From positions 1-5,114 of the forward strand of contig JAFTEG010000037.1 in NCBI GenBank assembly GCA_017453765.1: 5,114 bases of DNA. Direction: 5' to 3'. The notes under the pieces were generated by a model. It searched no databases. It was not told the origin of the DNA and saw only the letters and a program-made list of their open reading frames with translations. Positions within the stretch are counted from its first letter, which is position 1, and every line of letters starts with the position of its first letter. A program made the position numbers and the translations under genes. This document shows positions 1 to 5,114 of this stretch, one piece after another. Origin of the DNA: Selenomonadaceae bacterium. Lineage in GTDB: Bacteria; Bacillota; Negativicutes; Selenomonadales; Selenomonadaceae.

Positions 1-106
1 CACTGCCAAAAATCGGTATTCCTTCGTTTATTTTATTCTGCCTTAAAGCATTGTCATAATCTCTTGAAGACAAAAGTAAACTGCTGTCATATTTTGGTTG
101 TGCCAT
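1..106 (-). CDS. Start of an unidentified protein (N-terminal 35 residues only), last visible gene of the operon
   Basis: The first 35 codons of a gene that continues past the left edge of the window. The visible product begins MAQPKYDSSLLLSS and continues RDYDNALRQNKINEGIPIFGS. The ATG at 104-106 is chosen because AAGGAGG (117-123) lies 10 nt upstream, and an overlapping GGGAG (114-118) lies 7 nt upstream, making this the richest ribosome binding site in the window. It starts 23 nt after the stop of the 555-residue gene, so it belongs to the same transcript. The visible part is polar and helix-prone, with no signal peptide, membrane segment or cysteine. I do not recognise the family; the context suggests another structural protein of the same module. 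The reading frame and start are well supported, the function is unknown. Confidence 0.8.
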   Translation of the reverse strand, partial: MAQPKYDSSLLLSSRDYDNALRQNKINEGIPIFGS

Positions 107-113
107 ATATTTG

Positions 114-123
114 CTCCCTCCTT
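114..123 (-). promoter_or_regulatory. Strong ribosome binding site of the leftmost gene
   Basis: On the minus strand this reads AAGGAGGGAG, with two overlapping anti-Shine-Dalgarno matches placed 10 and 7 nt before the ATG at 106. It lies in the 23-nt gap after the preceding TAA. It is the strongest such site in the window and establishes a gene too short here to stand out by length. Confidence 0.75.
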
Positions 124-129
124 GTGTGC

Positions 130-1797
130 TTATTTTCCATAATTACCGTTATAGGCGTTGGAGTTGTAATAAGGAACTGGATTTATTACCCCGTATCCGT
201 AGTATCCATAATAATTTTGAGTAACGTTATTATTCGGTTTTTCAATTTCTTCCTTAGCGTGCTTTGCCCTATAGGTTTGAATTTGGTTATCAATCAGTTC
301 GCGCCATACACTTGGATTTTCTCTTTTTAGTGTCATAATTGCCGCCATATCCTCATCAGTTGTTCCAATGTAAGTACGACCTTGCAATTCTGCTACGTAT
401 CTATCTATGTCTTTAACGGGAATTTCTCCATTCGCAACTTTTTCATAAAAATCATACAACGCCATATAATGATTATAAACGTCAAGAGGAATATGCCCCG
501 CGTATGCACCGTTCGGGTCTCTTAAATTTTCTTTAGCAGTTTCAATAAGTGTTTTGGAATTTTCAAAGTCCCCCGCTTTTAAAGTATCTACAATGCCTTT
601 AGCGGCTATGTTGAAGGAATTTCGTGCCTGCACCAGTTTTTCATCTTCTTTTTCTCCTTTGCGTTCAGGTATGTCTCTTGAAATATACTTTTCAGCAAAT
701 TCGCCGGCTTTTGCTTTATCACCGTTATACAGTGCCAACCCTACATTGTATGCCTCTTCAAGTTGTGCGCCCAATGTTTTTTGAAAAGCTTTTACTTGAT
801 CTAAAGTAAATTGATTAGTTTTATAATTACGCTCCCATTCTTGCTGATTCAGCTTATCTTGTCTGTCTTGTGCGTAATGACTTTCATTTTGTTTCAATCT
901 TGCTTCTGAAATATCCCACGCATTTTGCGCATTCAGCTTTGCTCTATCCCACGCGCTTTGATTTTGCTTTTCCGCCTGCGCCATATTCGCGTTGACGTTA
1001 AACAACTCTTTCGGCGACGCGAAACTATTCACGATATTGCCGTACTGATAAGGTGCCTCCGTATAAAGTTTTCCGGCAAGCATTTGCCCAAATTCATTTA
1101 GTGAACCGTCACCGTTTGAACCGTAAGCGCCAATACCTTCAATTAAGCGTGAAATATTCTGTTCCCTAAATTCATCGCCTTTAAGATTGGCAACATCTCT
1201 TGCAACGTGCGGAGCAACTCCTCTTCGTACCATTTGTTCGTAATACTCTCGTTTCTGCGCGGCGGTTGTCGGCATATTGTAAAGCTCATTCATTCCGCGC
1301 TGTCTGTCCATATTAATAAGTTGCGTCGACAAGGCTAAACTGTCATCAGCGCCCATACCTTTCATATTCCAGCCCATTGCCTGCGCCGTATTTCTTAGGA
1401 TATTTGCCGCGTCCGAAGAATCTTTTTGCACTTGCCGAAGTTTTGAAATTGTATCGGCGTTTTGTGCAGGATCAAGCGCGTTAATGCCTTCCTGCGCCTG
1501 TTGCCACGCCGTTTTAAGCGTGTGAACTTGATTCCGTGCGGCAAATTCACTCGGCGAAAGTGAAGGGTACGGGAAATTATTTTTAAAGTCTCGTTGTCTT
1601 TCATCAGCGTATTGCGCAGTGTAAATGTCATTCATCGTCGGCAAATTTTCTTGCGGTACCAAACTTTTGTCTACAACGTAGCCGTTTGTCGGAGCAGGTG
1701 GCGCGGTTGTCACGGGAATATTTTGTCCCGCCGATTCTGCAACTTCCAAGCCTTTCAAAAGTTCGGGGCTTGTTTGATTTGGAAAATAATACGCCAT
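130..1797 (-). CDS. Uncharacterised 555-residue helical protein, probable virion structural protein
   Basis: I do not recognise the family. The N-terminus (MAYYFPNQTSPELLKGLE) has no signal peptide and is followed by a Pro/Thr-rich linker around residues 27-55. Most of the rest looks helical. Residues 280-323 (829-960) are a very polar Gln/Asn/Trp-rich stretch with 11-residue spacing (QSAWDRAKLNA then QNAWDISEARL), which suggests a hendecad coiled coil. A charged helical domain follows to about residue 517. The last 30-odd residues are a Tyr/Gly/Asn-rich low-complexity tail (133-237). There is no cysteine and no catalytic motif that I can see. The ATG at 1797 is preferred over an in-frame GTG at 1806 because AGGTG (1804-1808) sits 6 nt before the ATG and overlaps the GTG. 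The gene begins 14 nt after the previous stop, so translation is probably coupled. The cotranscribed rod protein and the composition suggest an internal or tail-associated virion protein; this is inferred from context only. Confidence 0.85.
   Translation of the reverse strand: MAYYFPNQTSPELLKGLEVAESAGQNIPVTTAPPAPTNGYVVDKSLVPQENLPTMNDIYTAQYADERQRDFKNNFPYPSLSPSEFAARNQVHTLKTAWQQAQEGINALDPAQNADTISKLRQVQKDSSDAANILRNTAQAMGWNMKGMGADDSLALSTQLINMDRQRGMNELYNMPTTAAQKREYYEQMVRRGVAPHVARDVANLKGDEFREQNISRLIEGIGAYGSNGDGSLNEFGQMLAGKLYTEAPYQYGNIVNSFASPKELFNVNANMAQAEKQNQSAWDRAKLNAQNAWDISEARLKQNESHYAQDRQDKLNQQEWERNYKTNQFTLDQVKAFQKTLGAQLEEAYNVGLALYNGDKAKAGEFAEKYISRDIPERKGEKEDEKLVQARNSFNIAAKGIVDTLKAGDFENSKTLIETAKENLRDPNGAYAGHIPLDVYNHYMALYDFYEKVANGEIPVKDIDRYVAELQGRTYIGTTDEDMAAIMTLKRENPSVWRELIDNQIQTYRAKHAKEEIEKPNNNVTQNYYGYYGYGVINPVPYYNSNAYNGNYGK
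829..960 (-). repeat. Hendecad-like (11-residue) Gln/Asn/Trp-rich segment inside the 555-residue protein
   Basis: Residues 280-323 divide into four 11-residue blocks. The first two align directly (QSAWDRAKLNA and QNAWDISEARL, with W-D and a small or polar residue in register). The last two (KQNESHYAQDR and QDKLNQQEWER) keep the composition but not the Trp position. Eleven-residue periodicity is a known signature of slightly right-handed coiled coils. There is no obvious repeat at the DNA level, so this is a protein-level pattern and only weakly supported in its second half. Confidence 0.4.
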
Positions 1798-1803
1798 TAC
1801 TAA

Positions 1804-1813
1804 CACCTGCCTT
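1804..1813 (-). promoter_or_regulatory. Ribosome binding site overlapping the upstream stop codon
   Basis: The minus strand reads AAGGCAGGTG. Its first two bases are part of the TAA stop (1812-1814) of the 177-residue gene, and AGGTG ends 6 nt before the ATG at 1797. The overlap points to translational coupling of the two genes and decides the ATG over the GTG that lies within the site itself. Confidence 0.6.
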
Positions 1814-2345
1814 AACGCATTGCTGTATATGCAGTTAAATAATTTTTAGGCGTGCCGTCGAGATAAGTCGGACGGAAGTACGGCTGATTATTCGACAAAT
1901 ATTTTTGATTCCGCCAATCGTAAGAAGGATTATCCTTTATAAAAAGCGAAGTTGAAGGCGCGATATTTGTCGGTGAAATTGCCGTGTTATTTTCGGTAGC
2001 AAGCAAGGCGGGATTCGGCGGAGTTTGAATCAGATTAGCCGCTGAATTTTGAGTCGGCGAAAGTTGATTTATAGCGCTTGGCGTTGAATTAAGCGCATTG
2101 ATAAAATCTTGATAGCCTTTTTGATTAAGTAATTGCTTTTGGTATTGATCATTGAAATACCGTGCCGCTAAATTGCCGCCGATTGTTCCCAGTGCTATGC
2201 CTAAATTTCCCATTGGACTTACATTTTGTGTCATATTGGCAACGGTATTCATATTTTGATTTTGAATCATTGCATCCCGTTGCGAATTTTCTATTTGCGC
2301 TTTCATCTGCAACAGTTCATCAAGTGTCGGATAATTATTTGTCAT
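1812..2345 (-). CDS. Uncharacterised 177-residue Asn/Gln-rich protein with a Gly-rich hydrophobic segment
   Basis: I do not recognise the family. The product has three parts. Residues 1-42 are a polar helix rich in Gln, Asn and Met. Residues 46-60 are a short Gly/Ala/Ile stretch (GNLGIALGTIGGNLA), too short and glycine-rich for a classical transmembrane helix but similar in style to membrane-active segments of phage internal proteins. Residues 65-85 look helical, and the rest is a Pro/Asn/Ser/Thr-rich, probably flexible tail ending in an aromatic patch (about 140-175, with DW, PYF and two NYL/YL elements). There is no cysteine and no signal peptide. The ATG at 2345 is supported by AAAGGAG (2353-2359) 7 nt upstream. 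It starts 17 nt after the giant repeat gene and ends 14 nt before the 555-residue gene. A small accessory or ejection-type virion protein is plausible; this is inference. Confidence 0.8.
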   Translation of the reverse strand: MTNNYPTLDELLQMKAQIENSQRDAMIQNQNMNTVANMTQNVSPMGNLGIALGTIGGNLAARYFNDQYQKQLLNQKGYQDFINALNSTPSAINQLSPTQNSAANLIQTPPNPALLATENNTAISPTNIAPSTSLFIKDNPSYDWRNQKYLSNNQPYFRPTYLDGTPKNYLTAYTAMR

Positions 2346-2352
2346 TTTTATA

Positions 2353-2359
2353 CTCCTTT
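2353..2359 (-). promoter_or_regulatory. Ribosome binding site of the 177-residue gene
   Basis: AAAGGAG on the minus strand, 7 nt before the ATG at 2345, inside the 17-nt gap after the TAA of the giant repeat gene. It is ideal in sequence and spacing and confirms the start. Confidence 0.7.
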
Positions 2360-2362
2360 CAA

Positions 2363-5114
2363 TTATCTAAAAGCGCCGTTCAGCAAGCCGCTACCAATGC
2401 CGCCCATAAATGCCGTAGTTGCTGAGCTGAATAAACCGCTCCAAAAGTCGCCGCTACCGCCGCTACGCGATTGTTCGGTGGTGCGCCTGCCTTGTCCCGA
2501 CAACGCAACAAGTACACCGGTTGCAGACTGATTCAAGCCGACTGACGCATTCCACAGACGCAGTGCAGGACTTTGCGCCGCTTCTTGTGCCGCGCTGTCA
2601 AGCGCAATTCCTTTCGCAAGGTTGTCGAAAGATTCGCCCCAAACATTTGTCCACGCCGCAACACCGGTTGCACGCGCCTGAAAAACTTCAAGCATATATT
2701 TCAATGCGGCAATGCGGTGATTCCATTTCTGCGCGTGATAATTTATAACGTCGCCGCTCCACGAATGAGCAGATTGAATTACCTGCGCCAAAGTGTTTTC
2801 GCCTTTCATCATTGCATCGCCGATTAAGCCGTAAGCGTCAAGCGCCGTCCGCATATCTTGACTTAAGCCGTCGTATCGATTTTTAATCAAACCTTGAAAT
2901 ACGCGGTCTTTGGCGTTCAAAGTGTTTGTCCAATTTGAATATTGATTGTTGGCAAGAGTGCCTACCTGTCCGAGCGTGTTTGTAACGGCGCCTATTTCAG
3001 TGTTGTAAATATTGGCTTGATCACTGTAAGCATTTCGCAAGTTGCCGTAGCGTGCGGCGATAAACTGCGCGAGAGTATTTTCACTTTGCAGGTAGTTATT
3101 CAGCTGATAATTAAAAATCGCGGCTTGATTCATCAGCATTTTGTTAATGCTGTCGCCGCGCTGTGTATTTGTTTGAGTTAATGTCTGCGTAACACCGAGA
3201 TAATTTTGTAGCTGGTCATCGTAAACTTTCAATTCGTCAAGCAGTGTATTGGTGCCATTTTGGTAAATATTCTCCGCAATTTGTGATTGATATTGCAAGG
3301 CATTTAAAAAGTTCGATATCTGCGAATTTAAACTTTGAAGTTTCTGACTTAGGGCGTTTAAACCGTTTTGGTAGATATTTTCCGCCAATGAACTTTCCTG
3401 CTGATTCGCTTGCAAAAAATTATTAATTTGGTGATTGAGCGCAGTCAGGCGATTCGTAAGGTTAGCCGTGTCATTCGCGTAAATCTGACCTTCAATTGCC
3501 GCACCTTGCTGAACTGCCTGTAAAAAATTGGATATCTGCGAATTTAGGCTTTGAAGTTTTTGGCTTAACGCGTTTACGCCGTTTTGATAAATATTCTCTG
3601 CAAAAGCGCCTGCCTGCTGTAAACTTTGAAGATAGTTCGATATCTGCGAATTTAAGCTCTGCAGTTTCTGACTTAACGCGTTAATGCCGTTTTGGTAGAT
3701 ATTCTCTACAAGTTGGGCTTGATATTGCAAGGCATTTAGGTAATTGGAAAGTTGCGACGTGTATCCTTGCATCTTCGCATTTAAAGCATTTAAGCCGTTT
3801 TGATAGATATTTTCCGTGAACGCGCCTTCTTGCTGGGTTGCAGTGAGATAATTAGAGAATTGCGACGTGTATCCTTGCAACTTCGCATTTAAAGCGTTCA
3901 AGCCGTTTTGATAAACATTTTCCGTGAGTACGCCTTCTTGCTGAGTTGCAGTGAGGAAATTGGAAAGTTGGGACGTATAGCCTTGCAACTTCGCATTTAA
4001 AGCGTTCAAGCCGTTTTGATAAACATTTTCCGTGAGTACGCCTTCTTGTTGAGTTGCAGTGAGGAAATTGGAAAGTTGGGACGTATAGCCTTGCAACTTC
4101 GCATTTAAAGCGTTCGCACCGTTTTGATAAATATTTTCCGTGAGTACGCCTTCTTGTTGAGTTGCAGTGAGGAAATTGGAAAGTTGGGACGTATAGCCTT
4201 GTAACTTCGCGTTTAAAGCATTCACACCGTTTTGATAGATATTTTCCGTGAACGCGCCTTCTTGCTGAGTAGAATTTAAGTAGTTGGAAAGTTGCGCGTT
4301 GTAAGTCTGCAAGCCGCCGAGTAAAGCTGCATTGATATTGTTGAATTTGCCTTGCACAAGCTGTCCTTGCTGACCCGCGCCATTCAAATAATTGCCTAGT
4401 ATGCCGTCATACGCATTTTTCATATCATTCAGCGCCGACTCAATATTTTTCCAGCGTGTATCTGCCAACTGCGCGATAGTTTGAATGTTTTGCTGATACT
4501 GCCGCGCCACTTCGTCGGACGCATTTCTTTCAATGTCATTAAGTGCTTGCGTCGTGACTGAAGAATTTAAAACGCCACGCTTTGCATTGTCATTGACAAC
4601 TTTGCCTATCGTGTTTTCCATTGCAAGGCGTATGGCGTCAGTCATATTATCTTGCCAATGTTCGGTGACTTTGCCTCGTTCGACGTAGCCTATAACTTTG
4701 TTTGAAGCGTGTGCGGCAGGCAGGTAGTGCGGTATAATTTCATCGTAATTATCGTGGTGTTCAGTGAGATAATCGCCGATACCGTCATTAACTTTATCTA
4801 AGCCGGCATTTATCGAATCTGCGGCGCCGGAAAACAAAGACGGCAACGGGTCTAAATCATCATAGTTAATTCCTCTAACCGGTTCAATGTCATCACTGAC
4901 AAAACTTTCAAGAGTTGAATTTATTTTACTGGTTACCGAATCGTACGCAGGGATTATGCCTTGAATGTCGCTGTAGTTTTTATCGCGTACAGGCTCTAAG
5001 TCATCACTGATAAAACTTTCAAGAGTGGAATTTACTTTGTTGGTTACCGAATCGTAGGCAGGGATTATGTTTTGTATGTCGCTGTAGTTTTTATCGCGTA
5101 CAGGCTCTAAGTCA
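2363..5114 (-). CDS. Giant tandem-repeat helical protein, N-terminus outside the window (at least 916 residues)
   Basis: The frame is open from the TAA at 2363-2365 to the right edge, so the true start is not visible. A TTG at 4846 lies inside the gene and has no ribosome binding site. Residue numbers here count that TTG codon as 1. Visible order: two complete and one partial 37-residue repeats (before residue 1); a linker with the last prolines (40 and 43); a unique helical segment, about 50-128, containing RGVLNSSVTTQAL; fourteen 36-residue units at 129-632; a helical domain at 633-758 with several Trp; and a Gly/Ser-rich tail ending in GGIGSGLLNGAFR. Residues 44-759 contain no proline and the visible protein no cysteine, as expected of a long helical rod. 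No enzyme motif, signal peptide, anchor or LPXTG is seen. It heads the visible operon. A phage tail-rod, tape-measure-like or internal ejection protein is the best guess; a non-phage fibrous protein is possible. The coding call is firm, the function is not. Confidence 0.88.
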   Translation of the reverse strand, partial: DLEPVRDKNYSDIQNIIPAYDSVTNKVNSTLESFISDDLEPVRDKNYSDIQGIIPAYDSVTSKINSTLESFVSDDIEPVRGINYDDLDPLPSLFSGAADSINAGLDKVNDGIGDYLTEHHDNYDEIIPHYLPAAHASNKVIGYVERGKVTEHWQDNMTDAIRLAMENTIGKVVNDNAKRGVLNSSVTTQALNDIERNASDEVARQYQQNIQTIAQLADTRWKNIESALNDMKNAYDGILGNYLNGAGQQGQLVQGKFNNINAALLGGLQTYNAQLSNYLNSTQQEGAFTENIYQNGVNALNAKLQGYTSQLSNFLTATQQEGVLTENIYQNGANALNAKLQGYTSQLSNFLTATQQEGVLTENVYQNGLNALNAKLQGYTSQLSNFLTATQQEGVLTENVYQNGLNALNAKLQGYTSQFSNYLTATQQEGAFTENIYQNGLNALNAKMQGYTSQLSNYLNALQYQAQLVENIYQNGINALSQKLQSLNSQISNYLQSLQQAGAFAENIYQNGVNALSQKLQSLNSQISNFLQAVQQGAAIEGQIYANDTANLTNRLTALNHQINNFLQANQQESSLAENIYQNGLNALSQKLQSLNSQISNFLNALQYQSQIAENIYQNGTNTLLDELKVYDDQLQNYLGVTQTLTQTNTQRGDSINKMLMNQAAIFNYQLNNYLQSENTLAQFIAARYGNLRNAYSDQANIYNTEIGAVTNTLGQVGTLANNQYSNWTNTLNAKDRVFQGLIKNRYDGLSQDMRTALDAYGLIGDAMMKGENTLAQVIQSAHSWSGDVINYHAQKWNHRIAALKYMLEVFQARATGVAAWTNVWGESFDNLAKGIALDSAAQEAAQSPALRLWNASVGLNQSATGVLVALSGQGRRTTEQSRSGGSGDFWSGLFSSATTAFMGGIGSGLLNGAFR
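2366..2440 (-). other. Gly-rich hydrophobic C-terminal tail of the giant protein
   Basis: The last 25 codons encode DFWSGLFSSA followed by TTAFMGGIGSGLLNGAFR. The segment is hydrophobic, rich in small residues, and preceded by a polar Arg/Ser/Gly linker (RRTTEQSRSGGSG). Its composition resembles membrane-inserting or fusion-type peptides and also the ends of phage structural proteins. The 177-residue protein has a similar Gly/Ala/Ile segment. A membrane role is inference only. Confidence 0.4.
2951..4462 (-). repeat. Array of 14 tandem 108-bp units encoding 36-residue helical repeats
   Basis: Fourteen units of exactly 36 codons run without a gap or indel (14 x 108 = 1512 bp). A typical unit starts ENIYQNGLNALNAKLQGYTS and continues QLSNFLTATQQEGVLT. 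Unit positions 24-26 are N-[FY]-L in the first 13 units; only the last loses it. The first two units (DTRWKN..., QGKFNN...) and the last two (TQRGDS..., AARYGN...) are diverged at the start but keep length and register. Two subfamilies exist: LNAKLQGYTSQ (third to seventh units) and LSQKLQSLNSQ (eighth, ninth and eleventh). The tenth unit starts GQIYAND and is an outlier. Hydrophobic residues sit at about 4, 8, 11, 15, 18, 22 and 25/26, a 3-4 spacing typical of coiled coils. A further block, NNQYSN..., may be a decayed fifteenth unit. Confidence 0.92.
4850..5114 (-). repeat. 111-bp tandem repeats encoding 37-residue units, cut by the window edge
   Basis: Two full units (5003-5113 and 4892-5002) encode DLEPVRDKNYSDIQ, then a variable N/G, IIPAYDSVT and K[VI]NSTLESF[IV]SD. 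They are very similar in DNA and differ by mostly single-base changes. A third copy begins at 4891 (DIEPVRGINYDDLD) and then degenerates, although a similar NYDEIIPHY motif recurs farther on at residues 34-41 of the downstream segment. This repeat is acidic and proline-containing, quite unlike the 36-mers, so the protein carries two independent tandem arrays. The number of copies beyond the right edge is unknown. Confidence 0.85.

Noticed and set aside
64..330. Plus-strand reading frame encoding a hydrophobic 88-residue product
   Set aside because: It lies antisense to the end of the 555-residue gene and the start of the next, both of which have good ribosome binding sites. Its hydrophobicity comes from reading polar Asn/Lys/Glu codons backwards.
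1395..1631. Second minus-strand reading frame of 78 codons
   Set aside because: It is wholly inside the 555-residue gene in another frame, has a Lys/Arg-rich unnatural composition and no ribosome binding site.
1804..1806. GTG as the start of the 555/558-residue gene
   Set aside because: It lies within the AGGTG ribosome binding site that serves the ATG nine bases downstream, and its own upstream purines are too close.
107..2362. Terminators or promoters between the genes
   Set aside because: The gaps are 14 to 23 nt and are filled by ribosome binding sites. I saw no hairpin followed by a T tract and no -35/-10 pair that could be placed there.
3244..3684. Plus-strand reading frames opposite the repeat array
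   Set aside because: They are antisense shadows of the repeats, lack ribosome binding sites and exist only because the sense repeats recur in the same register.
2951..4462. CRISPR array
   Set aside because: The 108-bp units are contiguous, in frame and coding, with no short repeat and unique spacer structure.
4844..4846. TTG as the start codon of the giant repeat gene
   Set aside because: The frame is open on its upstream side to the window edge and encodes clear 37-residue repeats there. No Shine-Dalgarno sequence precedes the TTG.
2363..5114. Bacterial surface adhesin or trimeric autotransporter
   Set aside because: There is no C-terminal beta-barrel anchor, LPXTG motif or YadA-like head or stalk signature. 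The C-terminus is a Gly-rich tail followed at once by cotranscribed genes. The N-terminus is unseen, so this is disfavoured but not excluded.
2363..5114. Firm assignment as a tail tape-measure protein
   Set aside because: The helical repeats fit, but no tail gene neighbours such as distal tail protein or assembly chaperones are recognisable, and no long transmembrane segments are visible. It is kept only as one possibility.

Overview
The window is a fully coding, moderately AT-rich stretch of bacterial or phage DNA. All genes lie on the minus strand and read right to left. In order of transcription there are four: a very long repeat protein whose N-terminus lies beyond the right edge (2363 to the edge, at least 916 residues visible); a 177-residue protein (1812-2345); a 555-residue protein (130-1797); and the first 35 codons of a fourth gene running off the left edge (1-106). 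The gaps are 17, 14 and 23 nt. Each of the three visible starts has a purine-rich Shine-Dalgarno sequence, the three visible stops are all TAA, and there is no room for internal promoters or terminators. This is one tightly packed operon.

No product carries an enzymatic motif I can recognise. The features that can be seen are structural: long proline-free helical regions, tandem repeats, Asn/Gln/Ala-rich composition, short Gly-rich hydrophobic segments, and no cysteine in any of the four products. Together with the gene packing and the size series (giant rod, small, medium), this suggests a virion structural module of a tailed phage or prophage, such as internal/ejection, tail-rod or tape-measure-like proteins. 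That is an inference from style, not from a recognised family. The strong AGGAG-type ribosome binding sites would fit a Firmicutes-like host (for example Negativicutes or Clostridia), but the taxon cannot be fixed from this window.

The main feature is the giant protein. From its visible N-terminal side it has 37-residue repeats (111-bp units, cut by the window edge); a non-repeat segment containing RGVLNSSVTTQAL; then 14 head-to-tail units of exactly 36 residues (108 bp each, 2951-4462) with an N-[FY]-L signature; and finally a helical C-terminal domain ending in a Gly-rich hydrophobic tail. The middle units are almost identical in DNA (two neighbouring 108-bp blocks differ at one base) and the outer ones are diverged, as expected of an array that still expands and contracts by recombination. 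If the 36-mers form a continuous helix or coiled coil, copy number would set the length of a rod. The downstream genes would then encode its partners.
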